The notes under the pieces are model-generated. The model saw only the letters and a program-made list of their open reading frames with translations, was not told where the DNA came from and did not search any database. From Larkinella bovis (GTDB taxonomy: Bacteria > Bacteroidota > Bacteroidia > Cytophagales > Spirosomataceae): a stretch of DNA of 64,000 nucleotides. The stretch spans positions 744,001 through 808,000 of the forward strand of contig NZ_JBHSMA010000002.1 in the NCBI RefSeq assembly GCF_042655385.1, given 5' to 3'. The position numbers and the translations under genes are program-made. Below, one piece after another: positions 53,399 to 63,027 of the stretch. Position 1 is the stretch's first letter. Every line of letters starts with the position of its first letter.

Positions 53399-53729
53399 GA
53401 AGGGGAGTTCGCTCTAAAACGCCGGTGCGAATATCTCCCCATTTTCCGAAAGAAAACAGACGGGCGACGGAATAACGGCGTGTATATGCGCTACTTACGG
53501 AAGGGGGACTCAACCGTTCGGGCTAGGGAACGTCTTGTGAATGGAGCGAACTCTTTTGCAGGATCTGCGTTTATTCTGGTACCCCCCGGTTTTATCGGAC
53601 TACTGGAAAACCGGCCGGTCGGCAGGCCGGCAACCGTTCAGGATCGGGTGGATAGTTAACGGTTGAAATTGTAATGTTCTGAGAAAAAGAAGCATATATT
53701 TATAAATATGGCTTATTTGTGGAATAATA

Positions 53730-53762
53730 TTTGCATATTTCCGATATAAGTGTTTACTTTTG
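53730..53762 (+). promoter_or_regulatory. Bacteroidota-type promoter for the small protein and probably the RND operon
   Basis: TTTG (53730-53733), 21 bases, then TACTTTTG (53755-53762): the best consensus promoter in the window. The predicted start is near 53769, just before the ATG at 53787. The ~330 bp before it back to 53399 contain no recognised gene and are AT-rich at the end. Confidence 0.6.
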
Positions 53763-53786
53763 AATAAGTTAAGACTCAATTCTCAA

Positions 53787-54182
53787 ATGGGTAAACGGCG
53801 AAATAACTTCTTTCTGCACCGCTTATTCTGCTGGCTAATGGCTCTGCACATCATCAACATCAGCGTTGATGTACCGGAGCATTATTCGCCCAGAATGTTG
53901 CATGGTACGCAAAAGAAAGACTTGTCCGTGAACAAAATTGAGAGCTTTGGTGAGCTGGCTCTGGAACACTGGCTTGGTTTTATCGATGCCGTTCCGGAGC
54001 AGGACGAATCCGACGAAGAATCGGACGTTCTGAACATTGAACATGATTATTTTTCGACCCCATTTTTTTCATTTTCCTTAAAACCGGCCTGCTGGCATCT
54101 GACTGCCAGGCCGCTCGGACGGATGTTTATCCGTGCTTTTTCGCACGTGCAGGAAATCTCCTCCCCGCCACCGCAACCATAA
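53787..54182 (+). CDS. Small protein preceding the RND efflux operon
   Basis: 131 residues from the ATG at 53787; an upstream TTG frame overlaps the promoter and is rejected. The N-terminal hydrophobic stretch (LHRLFCWLMALHIINISVDVPE) resembles a signal anchor. The rest is acidic in the middle and ends in ISSPPPQP. I do not recognise a family. It is 150 bp upstream of the adaptor gene on the same strand, behind the clearest promoter in the window. Confidence 0.6.
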   Translation: MGKRRNNFFLHRLFCWLMALHIINISVDVPEHYSPRMLHGTQKKDLSVNKIESFGELALEHWLGFIDAVPEQDESDEESDVLNIEHDYFSTPFFSFSLKPACWHLTARPLGRMFIRAFSHVQEISSPPPQP

Positions 54183-54331
54183 AGGCCGCACTGGCTTCAG
54201 TCCAATCGTTCCTGTCCTGGTAAACTACAAAATGCAGTAGCCATTCTGTATCAAAATGCTTATCCGACATCCGTCAGGATGACCGGGCTTTGGCTATACC
54301 TAACACGCTTAAAAGGAATCATACACAAATC

Positions 54332-55486
54332 ATGAAAGGATATATCATTGTAAGTGCTCTGTTAATCAGCGGTTTTTTGGCTGGTTGTTCGACATCAACC
54401 GAAGAAAAAGCCGTGGAGGAAAAACCGGCCTTACCCATTTTTGAAATAACCCGGCAATCGACCACCTTGCAGCGGGAATACGCCGGTAATGTGGAAGCGG
54501 TCCGGAATGTCGAAATCCGCGCCCGGGTGGGCGGTTATCTGGATAAAATTCACGTCGATGAAGGACAGCAGGTGACGAAAGGTCAGCTGTTGTTTCAGAT
54601 TAACCAGGCGGAGTATCAGGCCGAACTGGCCAAGGCAAAAGCCACTTTGAAAAGCGCTATGGCCGAAGCCAAAACCGCCGAAGTGGAAATGGGCCGGGTT
54701 AAACTGCTGGTGGACAAGAAAATTATCTCCCCGTCTGAACTGGAGTTGTCAAAATCCAAACTGGAAGCCGCCAGAGCCTCGATTGAAGAAGCCGAATCGG
54801 CCCGGGAAAATGCCTCCCTGCGCTTGTTACACGCCAGTGTCCGGGCCCCGTTTGATGGGGTTATCAACCGGATTCCGTTCAAAATGGGCAGTCTGATTGA
54901 GGAAGGAAGCTTGCTGACTACGGTTTCAGACATTCGGGAAGTGTACGCCTACTTCCACGTTTCGGAAAAAGAATACCTCGAATACATCAAGAAAGCCAAC
55001 AGCCGCCCCAATCGCAATGGGCAGGAGGTGGAGCTGTTACTGGCCGACAATACGCCGTATGGGCAACCGGGAAAAATCGAAACGATGGAAAGCGTTTTTG
55101 ACGACGGTTCCGGAACCATTGCGTTCCGGGCGCGCTTTCCGAACCCCAGCAAAGTTCTCAAACACGGCGCAACCGGGAAAATTCGTCTGAAAAGCGAAGT
55201 CGACGATGCGTTGCTGGTGCCCCAAAAGGCGGTTTTTGAAGTTCAGGACAGAAACTTCGTCTACGTGGTCGATACGGCCAACAAAGTCAAGATGCGGAGC
55301 ATTGTGCCGCAGAGTCGTCTGGCGCAGTTTTACCTCGTGAAGTCGGGCCTGGAACCCGGCGACAAAGTGGTGTACGAAGGCATTCAGAACATCCGGGAAG
55401 GCATGGAGATTGTCCCCCAGGCCCTGTCAGCCGATAGCTTGCTGACCTTGAATCCTTCATCTGGCGAAACCGTTTCGACCAACTAA
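54332..55486 (+). CDS. RND efflux periplasmic adaptor (membrane-fusion protein)
   Basis: 384 residues from the ATG at 54332 (MKGYIIVSALL). Lipobox FLAGC (Cys18). Standard HlyD/AcrA architecture: barrel-sandwich hybrid (AGNVEAVRNVEIRARVGGYLDKIHVDEGQQV, and VRAPFDGVINRIPFKMGSLIEEG) with a coiled-coil hairpin between, then beta-barrel and membrane-proximal domains. Bridges pump and outer-membrane channel. First gene of the tripartite set. Confidence 0.93.
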   Translation: MKGYIIVSALLISGFLAGCSTSTEEKAVEEKPALPIFEITRQSTTLQREYAGNVEAVRNVEIRARVGGYLDKIHVDEGQQVTKGQLLFQINQAEYQAELAKAKATLKSAMAEAKTAEVEMGRVKLLVDKKIISPSELELSKSKLEAARASIEEAESARENASLRLLHASVRAPFDGVINRIPFKMGSLIEEGSLLTTVSDIREVYAYFHVSEKEYLEYIKKANSRPNRNGQEVELLLADNTPYGQPGKIETMESVFDDGSGTIAFRARFPNPSKVLKHGATGKIRLKSEVDDALLVPQKAVFEVQDRNFVYVVDTANKVKMRSIVPQSRLAQFYLVKSGLEPGDKVVYEGIQNIREGMEIVPQALSADSLLTLNPSSGETVSTN

Positions 55487-55529
55487 CGGCCCCGGTTTTC
55501 GATCACTAACCCACCTTACGTATACGAAA

Positions 55530-55561
55530 AACCCTCCTGCCGCCAGCGCGGCAGGAGGGTT
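55530..55561 (+). terminator. 14-bp perfect hairpin between adaptor and pump genes
   Basis: AACCCTCCTGCCGC (55530-55543) and GCGGCAGGAGGGTT (55548-55561) pair around CAGC. No T-run follows, so it may be a processing or attenuation element rather than a true terminator. Confidence 0.5.
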
Positions 55562-55594
55562 ATGCCGTGCTATGTAAGATCATCATCCTAAATT

Positions 55595-58500
55595 ATGTTT
55601 AATACTTTCATAAAACGGCCGTTACTCTCCGCCGTAATCTCGGTTTTGATTACGTTGCTGGGGTTACTGGCCCTCATGAACCTGCCGGTTACGCAGTTTC
55701 CCGACATCGTTCCGCCTTCCGTCGTTGTTACAGCGACTTATACCGGAGCCAACGCGCAGGTGAGTACCAAAGCCGTCGCCATGCCGATTGAACGGGCTAT
55801 CAACGGTGTGCCGAACATGACCTACATGACCTCCATTTCGGGGAACGATGGCGTTACGCTGATTCAGGTCTTTTTTGAAGTGGGGACAGACCCCGATCTG
55901 GCGGCCGTGAACGTGCAAAACCGGGTAACGACGGTTCTGGATGAATTGCCCGAAGAGGTGATCAAAGCGGGGGTAACCACCGAAAAGGAGGTGAACAGTA
56001 TGTTGCTGTATCTCAACCTGATCAGCAGCGATTCCACCGCCGATGAGAAGTTTATTTACAATTTTGCCGATATCAACATTCTGTCGGAACTCAAGCGGAT
56101 CGATGGAGTTGGTTTCGTCGATATTCTGGGGGCGCGGGAATACTCCATGCGGGTCTGGCTGAAACCGGATCGGATGACGGTCTACCAGATTTCGCCGGAC
56201 GACGTAATTGCCGCCATTCGCAAACAAAATGTAGAAGCGGCACCCGGAAAAGCGGGTGAAAGCTCCGACCGTGATGCACAGGTGCTGCAGTACGTCCTTC
56301 GGTATTCCGGAAAATTCTTTGACCCCGTCCAGTACGAAAATCTGGTGCTTCGCACCGAGAAAGACGGCTCGCTGCTGCGACTGAAAGACATCGCCGACGT
56401 GGAGTTTGGCTCGCTGGATTACAGCATTTTATCCAAAAACGACGGAAAGCCGTCGGCGGCCATCATGCTGAAACAGCGCCCCGGTTCCAACGCGCAGGAG
56501 GTGATCAACAACGTGAAGGCGAAAATGGCCGAGCTGAAGGAAACGACGTTCCCGCCCGGCATGAGCTATAACTTTGCCTATGACGTCTCCCGGTTTCTGG
56601 ATGCGTCCATTCATGAGGTCGTTCGGACCCTGTTCGAAGCCTTCATTCTGGTCTTTATCATCGTATTCCTGTTCCTGCAGGACTGGCGCTCGACCCTGAT
56701 TTGTGCCCTGGCGGTGCCGGTGGCCCTGGTCGGAACGTTTGCGTTCATGCAGATGATCGGTTTTTCCATTAACCTGCTGACGCTGTTTGCCCTGGTACTG
56801 GCCATCGGGATTGTGGTCGATAATGCGATTGTGGTGGTGGAGGCCGTCCATGCTAAAATGACCGAAGCTCATCTGACGCCACGGGCGGCCACGTTTGCCG
56901 CCATGAAGGAAATCAGCGGGGCCATCATTGCCATTACGCTTGTGATGTCGGCGGTGTTCATTCCGGTGGCGTTCCTGTCGGGACCGGTCGGGATTTTCTA
57001 CCGGCAATTCTCGTTGACGCTGGCCATTTCCATTGTGATTTCGGGGATTAATGCCGTCACGCTGACGCCCGCCTTGTGTGCCCTGCTGCTGCGGCCGGTT
57101 CATGGTGAACAAACCGGCTGGCTCGGGCGGTTTTTTGCCCGCTTCAATCGCGGGTATGACGCACTGGCGACCAAGTATATGCGCGGGATACGCCCGTTCG
57201 TTACGCGGGGTGTGGTCACCTGGGGCGTTCTGCTGCTGTTTGTGGTGGCCACCTGGGGGATCAATACCGTGTTGCCCGCCGGTTTTATTCCGACGGAAGA
57301 CCAGGGGATGATTTACGTAAACGTGACGACGCCCGTTGGTGCCACGGTAGAACGGACGGAGGAAGTGATGGACATGGTGCAGCAGGCGGCTTCCAAGCTG
57401 GAGTCGGTTGAGAACGTGTCGACGCTGGCGGGGTTGAGCCTGATGACCGACGGGGCCGGGGCTTCGTACGGGATGGGAATGATCAACCTCAAAAGCTGGG
57501 ATCAACGAAAAGAATCCGTTGATGATATCATTGCGGTTCTGGCCGAAAAAACCAAGCATATCAACGACGCCAGCATTCAGTTTTTCTCGCCCCCAACGGT
57601 TCCCGGTTTTGGGAACTCCAGTGGTTTTGAAATCCGTCTGCTCGATAAAACCCGGAGCGACGATCTGCAAAAGACCAAAAAAGTAGCCGACGACTTTATC
57701 GCCGAACTCGAAAAGCGCCCGGAAATCAGCCGGGTTTTTACCAGCTTTGACCCGAGTTTCCCGCAGTACCTGCTCCATGTCGATCAGGACAAGGCGGCTC
57801 AGAAAGGCGTTTCCATCGACAACGCCATGAGTACCCTGCAAACGTTGATGGGAAGTTATTACGCATCGAACTTCATCCGGTTTAATCAGATGTATAAGGT
57901 GATGGTTCAGGCGGCTCCCAGTTACCGCACCAAACCGGAAGATGTGCTGAATCTGCAGGTCAAAAATGACCAGGGCGAGATGGTGCCGTATTCCAACTTC
58001 GTGACGCTGGAACGCGTGTACGGACCGGAGCAGTTGACCCGCTACAACATGTTTACCTCGGCCATGATCAACGGCGAGTCGGCACCCGGTTACAGCTCGG
58101 GCGACGCGATTAAGGCCATTCAGGAAGTGGCGAAGGAAAAACTGCCGCGCGGTTTCTCCTTCGAGTGGTCGGGGATGACGCGCGAGGAAGTCTTGTCGGG
58201 GGATCAGGCCGTCTGGATTTTTGTCATCTGTCTGATCTTTGTCTACCTCTTGCTGGTCGCGCAGTATGAAAGCCTGTTTCTGCCGCTGGCGGTTCTGCTC
58301 TCGCTGCCGGTCGGAATTTTCGGCTCCTTCCTCTGTCTGAAGCTGGCCGGTTTGCAGAATAATATTTACGCCCAGGTATCGCTGGTGATGCTCATCGGTT
58401 TGCTGGGGAAAAACGCCATTCTGATCGTGGAATTTGCCAACCAGAAACAGCAGGAAGGGCTTACCATTCTGAAAGCGGCCATGGAAGGGGCGATGTCGCG

Positions 58501-58777
58501 TTTACGTCCGATCCTGATGACTTCGTTCGCGTTCATCGCCGGTCTGATTCCGCTTTGTATTGCGTCGGGTGCGGGTGCGCTCGGAAACCGTTCCATCGGA
58601 ACGGCGGCTGCGGGGGGAATGCTGGTCGGTACAGTATTTGGCCTCTTTCTGATTCCGGGCTTGTACGTAGCCTTTGCCAAACTGGCTCAGAAGCTGCAAT
58701 CCAAACCGCCCAAAGACGACGAGTCGGAACTGGTATTAACTCAAACTCATGAAAATGGAACAACCGTTCATTCATAA
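55595..58777 (+). CDS. RND efflux pump, inner-membrane subunit (HAE1/AcrB-like)
   Basis: 1060 residues, twelve transmembrane segments. Start MFNTFIKRPLLSAVISVLITLLGLLAL is typical of AcrB/MexB. TM4 carries the proton-relay pair in GIVVDNAIVVVEAV; conserved pore and docking domains follow; the second half has QNNIYAQVSLVMLIGLLGKNAILIVEFA. It exports hydrophobic compounds using proton motive force. The aromatic pocket pattern suggests an HAE1-type drug pump and not a metal CusA-type. Its 3' end contains the start of the channel gene (29-bp overlap). Confidence 0.94.
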   Translation: MFNTFIKRPLLSAVISVLITLLGLLALMNLPVTQFPDIVPPSVVVTATYTGANAQVSTKAVAMPIERAINGVPNMTYMTSISGNDGVTLIQVFFEVGTDPDLAAVNVQNRVTTVLDELPEEVIKAGVTTEKEVNSMLLYLNLISSDSTADEKFIYNFADINILSELKRIDGVGFVDILGAREYSMRVWLKPDRMTVYQISPDDVIAAIRKQNVEAAPGKAGESSDRDAQVLQYVLRYSGKFFDPVQYENLVLRTEKDGSLLRLKDIADVEFGSLDYSILSKNDGKPSAAIMLKQRPGSNAQEVINNVKAKMAELKETTFPPGMSYNFAYDVSRFLDASIHEVVRTLFEAFILVFIIVFLFLQDWRSTLICALAVPVALVGTFAFMQMIGFSINLLTLFALVLAIGIVVDNAIVVVEAVHAKMTEAHLTPRAATFAAMKEISGAIIAITLVMSAVFIPVAFLSGPVGIFYRQFSLTLAISIVISGINAVTLTPALCALLLRPVHGEQTGWLGRFFARFNRGYDALATKYMRGIRPFVTRGVVTWGVLLLFVVATWGINTVLPAGFIPTEDQGMIYVNVTTPVGATVERTEEVMDMVQQAASKLESVENVSTLAGLSLMTDGAGASYGMGMINLKSWDQRKESVDDIIAVLAEKTKHINDASIQFFSPPTVPGFGNSSGFEIRLLDKTRSDDLQKTKKVADDFIAELEKRPEISRVFTSFDPSFPQYLLHVDQDKAAQKGVSIDNAMSTLQTLMGSYYASNFIRFNQMYKVMVQAAPSYRTKPEDVLNLQVKNDQGEMVPYSNFVTLERVYGPEQLTRYNMFTSAMINGESAPGYSSGDAIKAIQEVAKEKLPRGFSFEWSGMTREEVLSGDQAVWIFVICLIFVYLLLVAQYESLFLPLAVLLSLPVGIFGSFLCLKLAGLQNNIYAQVSLVMLIGLLGKNAILIVEFANQKQQEGLTILKAAMEGAMSRLRPILMTSFAFIAGLIPLCIASGAGALGNRSIGTAAAGGMLVGTVFGLFLIPGLYVAFAKLAQKLQSKPPKDDESELVLTQTHENGTTVHS

Positions 58778-60212
58778 ATCGCGTAGCTTAAAACTGATCT
58801 GTTTTTTTCTTCCTCTTGTCCTGCTCTCGGGTTGCCGGGTTTCCGAACCGCTGCGATTGCCAAATGCAACCCCGGTTCCGGCGTCGTTTGCCGGCAATAC
58901 GGATTCTACCACCGTCGCTGGGCTGGACTGGAAAGCTTTTTTCTCGGATGCCGACCTGGAAAGTCTGATCGACACGGCCCTGGCACGGAATCTGGATTTG
59001 CGGATTGCCACCCAGCGAATTGAAATGGCGCGGGCCAATTTTGAGTATACGCGGGGGGCTTTGGTGCCGTCGGTCAATGCGGTTGCTTCCGCAGGTGTCG
59101 ACCGCTACGGTCGCTATACACTCAACGGTGTGGGTAATTACGATACCAACCTTTCGCCGAACATCGACGGAAAACAACGAATTCCGGATGCGACGCCCGA
59201 GTATTTCCTGGGTTTCCGGAGCAATTGGGAAATCGATCTCTGGGGCAAGCTGCGCAACCGCAAACAGGCAGCCTACGTTCGGTTTCTGGCGTCAGAAAAA
59301 GGGCGTCACCTCATCGTTACCTCGCTGATCTCGGAGGTTGCCCGGCTGTATTACAGCTTGTTGGCGCTGGATAGTGAACTGGAGATTATCCGGGAAAATA
59401 TGGCCCTGCAACAACGGGCCGTCGAACTGGTTGGAGTCCAGAAAGCCGCCGGCCGCGTGACCGAACTGGCAGTGCAGCAGTTCAATGCGCAATTGCTCAA
59501 TACGCGGGGACTGGAAGCGCAGGTGCAGCAGCAGATTGTGGAAGCCGAAAACCAGCTCAATCAATTGCTGGGCCGGTATCCGCAACCCATTCCGCGCAGT
59601 AAAACGATTGATAACCAGGTGTTTCCGGCCCGCGTTTCGGCGGGTGTGCCGAGTCAGATGCTGGGTCGCCGACCGGATATTCAGCAGGCCGAACTGGCCA
59701 TGCAAGCGGCCAATATCGACGTGGACGTGGCGCGGGCCGAGTTTCTGCCCTCGCTCAACCTGACTCCCTATGTGGGGCTGAACGCCTTCCGGGCGTCGGT
59801 TTTGCTCGATCCCGGATCGCTGGCGCTTGGGGTTCTGGGTGGTTTGGCCGCCCCGGTTTTCAATCGTCGGTATCTTAAATCGAATCTGTCCCTGAGTGTG
59901 GCGCAAAGCCGGGAGGCTTTTTACAATTACCAGAAAACCATCCAGACCGGGTTTAGCGAAGTGATGACCAGTTTGCGCGGGATCGACAATTTCCGGAAAG
60001 TAGCCGATTTACAAACGCAGGAAGTGGCGGTATTAAACCAGGCGGCATCCATTTCGGATGAATTGTTCGCAACCGGTTACGCATCCTACCTGGAAGTGAT
60101 CACGGCGCAGCGCAGTGTGCTGACGGCTGAACTGTCGCTGGTCAATACAAAGCGGGCGCAGTTTCTGTCGCTCATCGATCTGTACCGGGCGCTGGGTGGA
60201 GGCTGGCAGTGA
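58749..60212 (+). CDS. Outer-membrane efflux factor (TolC/NodT-type lipoprotein)
   Basis: 487 residues with a lipobox (LLSGC, Cys29). Two OEP repeats of long helices: LESLIDTALARNLDLRIATQRIEMARANFEYTRG (~75-110) and the homologous LGRRPDIQQAELAMQAANIDVDVARAEFLPSLNL (~310-345), as in the NodT family. Completes the adaptor-pump-channel operon. Start overlaps the pump end; a second ATG two codons on is possible. Confidence 0.93.
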   Translation: MKMEQPFIHKSRSLKLICFFLPLVLLSGCRVSEPLRLPNATPVPASFAGNTDSTTVAGLDWKAFFSDADLESLIDTALARNLDLRIATQRIEMARANFEYTRGALVPSVNAVASAGVDRYGRYTLNGVGNYDTNLSPNIDGKQRIPDATPEYFLGFRSNWEIDLWGKLRNRKQAAYVRFLASEKGRHLIVTSLISEVARLYYSLLALDSELEIIRENMALQQRAVELVGVQKAAGRVTELAVQQFNAQLLNTRGLEAQVQQQIVEAENQLNQLLGRYPQPIPRSKTIDNQVFPARVSAGVPSQMLGRRPDIQQAELAMQAANIDVDVARAEFLPSLNLTPYVGLNAFRASVLLDPGSLALGVLGGLAAPVFNRRYLKSNLSLSVAQSREAFYNYQKTIQTGFSEVMTSLRGIDNFRKVADLQTQEVAVLNQAASISDELFATGYASYLEVITAQRSVLTAELSLVNTKRAQFLSLIDLYRALGGGWQ

Positions 60213-60213
60213 G

Positions 60214-60295
60214 TTATTACACCGAGTTAATCAGAGGTTATCAGGGAATCGCTGATTACCTTTGATTACCTCTGATTAACCCTGTGTAACAACTT
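60214..60295. repeat. Imperfect palindrome after the efflux operon
   Basis: TTAATCAGAGGT (60227-60238) pairs with ACCTCTGATTAA (60268-60279); outer segments GTTATTACAC and GTGTAACAAC also pair (9/10). It contains repeated TGATTACC words. It may terminate the efflux transcript. Confidence 0.55.
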
Positions 60296-60301
60296 CTGAC
60301 C

Positions 60302-60802
60302 TTGACCCGCATCGGCTTACTTTCGGACACCCACGGTTTTCTGGACCCGACGATATTTACTCATTTTGCCCCGTGCGATGAAATCTGGCATGCGGGCGAT
60401 ATTGGTTCGCTGGAAATCGTCGATCAGTTACGGGCCTTTAAACCCCTGCGGGCGGTCCACGGCAACATCGATAATCACCTGATTAGCCGGGAATGCCCCG
60501 AACACCAACGGTTTGAGCTGGAAGGGCTTTCGGTCTGGATGACCCATATTACCGGCTCACCGCCCCGGTATAATCCTATTATTCGGCCGCAGTTGGTCCT
60601 TCATCCACCCCAGATCCTGGTCTGCGGGCACTCTCATATTTTAAAGGTTGTTCGGGATTCGAAAATGAATAACCTCTTGTATATCAATCCGGGAGCGGCC
60701 GGAAAACACGGTTTTCATGCCGTTCGGACCTGTTTGCGGTTTTCGCTGGATGCTGGTAAGGTCATGGATATGGAAGTGATCGAGTTGGGAGCCCGTTACT
60801 AG
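60302..60802 (+). CDS. YfcE/MJ0936-type metallophosphoesterase
   Basis: 166 residues, TTG start at 60302 (a stop codon precedes in frame and no ATG fits). Calcineurin-like motifs in order: LLSDTHG, WHAGDIG, VHGNID, THITG and CGHSH. Small bimetal phosphodiesterase with a broad substrate range; the true substrate is unknown. The TAG stop is 54 bp before the glycosyltransferase ATG. Confidence 0.9.
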   Translation: MTRIGLLSDTHGFLDPTIFTHFAPCDEIWHAGDIGSLEIVDQLRAFKPLRAVHGNIDNHLISRECPEHQRFELEGLSVWMTHITGSPPRYNPIIRPQLVLHPPQILVCGHSHILKVVRDSKMNNLLYINPGAAGKHGFHAVRTCLRFSLDAGKVMDMEVIELGARY

Positions 60803-60856
60803 TTGCCAAAAAAAATACTATCTTGTCAACCGTTTCACCTGAATGAGTGGTCATTG

Positions 60857-62113
60857 ATGAAAATTGCAGTTTGGCATAACCTGCGGAGCGGGGGAGGAAG
60901 CCGGGCGTTGCACCAGCATATCAAAGGGCTGGCCCAGCGCGGACATACCATTGAAGTATGGACCTCGTCGATCGCCGACAGTAAATTTCTGGACGTGGAT
61001 CAGTACGTAGCCCAAACGCATATCCTACCCCTGTCGATGGACATTCGGATTCGCGAAGAATACAAGGATAAGGTCTGGGCGCTGCAATTCGAACCCGAAA
61101 CCCGCATTCGGCGGATGCTTGATTTTTGCCGCCAATGTGCCGATCAGATCAACGCGGGCGGTTTTGATGTGCTGTTTGCCAACTCCTGTATTATTTTCTC
61201 GATGCCCTATATCGGGCGGTTTGTCAATATCCCGAAAGCCCTGTACCTCGGCGAACCCAACCGGACGCTTTTCGAATCATCGCCGGACCTGATCTGGGAA
61301 GGGCTGCCACCCGCCAACCGGAACTGGAAGAAGTCGGACTACCGGCACCAGTACTGGGACGACATTTTCCGGATTCGCCAGGCGCGGGTGCGGGTGCGCG
61401 AAGAAATCGAGAATTACCGCAACTACGATCGGGTCCTGGTCAATTCCTATTTCAGCAATGAAAATCTGCTGCGGGCCTACGGCGGAGCGGGCGAAGTGTG
61501 TTATCTGGGCATCGATTCCAGTCTGTTTCCGTTCCATAACCTGCCCCGCGAACCGTTTGTGATGGGGCTGGGAGCCTTTTTTCAGCATAAACGGCCGGAT
61601 ATGGCCATCGAATCACTGGCACTGGTTCCCGAAGCCATCCGTCCGAAACTCGTCTGGGTGGGCGATATGGGCGACAAAGCGTACGTAGAAAAGCTCCGAA
61701 AACTGAGCCAGGAGGCAAATGTCCAGTTCGAACCACGGGAGAAAATACCGCATCAGGAACTGGTCCGGCTGCTCAATACGGCTTCGTGCCTGCTCTATAC
61801 CTCCACGCTGGAACCCTTCGGACTTGCTCCACTCGAAGCCAATGCCTGCGGTTTGCCGGTGGTAGCCGTGGCCGAAGGGGGCGTTCGGGAAACCGTCATC
61901 GACAATTATAACGGCTTGTTAGTCAATCGAAAACCGGCGGAAATGGCCCAGGCCGTCGAACGGGTTTTAACCGATCAGGCCCTGGCCGACCGGCTGTCGC
62001 GGAACGCCCGGCGGGTGGTGCAGGAACAGTGGACCTTCGAAAAATCCATCGACCGGATTGAAGACGCCCTGTGGCAGACCATTGGAAAAGAACGAAAGGT
62101 AGTCGTCCGGTAA
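60857..62113 (+). CDS. GT4-family glycosyltransferase
   Basis: 418 residues from the ATG at 60857 (MKIAVWHNLRSGGGSRAL). GT-B fold: N-terminal acceptor domain, then the C-terminal nucleotide-sugar domain with the EX7E region (STLEPFGLAPLEANACGLPVVAVAEGGVRE). Typical of GT4 enzymes acting in polysaccharide or glycolipid assembly. No other polysaccharide genes are nearby, so acceptor is unknown. Confidence 0.88.
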   Translation: MKIAVWHNLRSGGGSRALHQHIKGLAQRGHTIEVWTSSIADSKFLDVDQYVAQTHILPLSMDIRIREEYKDKVWALQFEPETRIRRMLDFCRQCADQINAGGFDVLFANSCIIFSMPYIGRFVNIPKALYLGEPNRTLFESSPDLIWEGLPPANRNWKKSDYRHQYWDDIFRIRQARVRVREEIENYRNYDRVLVNSYFSNENLLRAYGGAGEVCYLGIDSSLFPFHNLPREPFVMGLGAFFQHKRPDMAIESLALVPEAIRPKLVWVGDMGDKAYVEKLRKLSQEANVQFEPREKIPHQELVRLLNTASCLLYTSTLEPFGLAPLEANACGLPVVAVAEGGVRETVIDNYNGLLVNRKPAEMAQAVERVLTDQALADRLSRNARRVVQEQWTFEKSIDRIEDALWQTIGKERKVVVR

Positions 62114-62116
62114 GTC

Positions 62117-62953
62117 TTACCTGTTGGGGTTCAGGGTTTTAAACGCCCGGTAAATACTCTCGTGCAGAATTGTCAGGTGGTTTTCGTCCGGTAAGGGCGC
62201 AAAAATCACCTGCTGGTTTTTCTGGCCGGATTGCCGCAGAACGTCGGCTAGTTTTCGGGCGTCGTCTTCCATTTGCTTTCCTTCACTCCCGACCGAAATG
62301 TAAACCTGTCTCGGTGGGTCGGGCGACTGGCTTACGAACTGCGGAGCTTTCGCCAGCAACGATTCATTGTCCCACCACAAACTCGGGCTAACAATCAGAT
62401 AGGTCGTAAACAGATCCGGTTTTTTGAGCAGAATTTCGGTGGCCAGTAAACCACCCAGCGATTGGCCGATCAGGGTTCTGGAGCCATTCGTGCGGTATTT
62501 TTTCTGAATAAAAGGCTGTAATTCCTTTTCCAGAAATGCCATGAACCGGGCCGAACCGCCCGTGGTGGGGTAATTGGCTTTGTCTTCTGCGATGGTGGTG
62601 GGAAAGGTAAAATCCCGTTTTCGATCCACATTGGCGATACCCACGACGATCGACTTCGGCAGGATCTGAATCATCTGACAAAACTGTACCAGTCCGACAA
62701 TGTGCACAAAATCTTCGTTGGCCGAACCGTCGAGCAGGTAAATGACCGGATAGCGGGCGGTTTTGTTCTGCTGGTAATCGTCGGGTAAATAAAGGTTCAG
62801 AATCCGTTTTTCGCCCAGCCGTGTTGACGGAATTTCATCAATGATTCCGAGTATAAACGGTTTATCGGCGGTTTTCTGTGCCCAGACCGGGGACGCCCAG
62901 GGAAAACCGCTGGCGAGAAAACTGAACCAAAGGAACACGATCAGGGTCTTCAT
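62117..62953 (-). CDS. Secreted esterase D/Fes-type alpha-beta hydrolase
   Basis: 278 residues with a signal peptide (1-25, VWAQ). YLLDGSANEDF, nucleophile GQSLGG (Ser165), a late acid and His in ENHLT place it in the putative esterase family that includes enterobactin/salmochelin esterases and acyl-carbohydrate esterases. Substrate not determined. Convergent with the glycosyltransferase gene and followed by bioB on the same strand. Confidence 0.85.
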   Translation of the reverse strand: MKTLIVFLWFSFLASGFPWASPVWAQKTADKPFILGIIDEIPSTRLGEKRILNLYLPDDYQQNKTARYPVIYLLDGSANEDFVHIVGLVQFCQMIQILPKSIVVGIANVDRKRDFTFPTTIAEDKANYPTTGGSARFMAFLEKELQPFIQKKYRTNGSRTLIGQSLGGLLATEILLKKPDLFTTYLIVSPSLWWDNESLLAKAPQFVSQSPDPPRQVYISVGSEGKQMEDDARKLADVLRQSGQKNQQVIFAPLPDENHLTILHESIYRAFKTLNPNR

Positions 62954-62960
62954 CGGCGCT

Positions 62961-63001
62961 AAAAAACGACGGCAAGCCGATGCCTGTCACCAACTTGCCG
63001 T
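62961..63001 (-). terminator. Terminator downstream of bioB
   Basis: On the minus strand ACGGCAAG pairs with CTTGCCGT (62994-63001 with 62969-62976) followed by six Ts (62966-62961). The loop is 17 bases. Confidence 0.65.
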
Positions 63002-63027
63002 ACCTGAAAATTTGATTTGAAATTACC

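Noticed and set aside
56429..57841. 470-codon open frame antisense to the RND pump
   Set aside because: Shadow frame with biased His/Arg/Gln composition, no family features.
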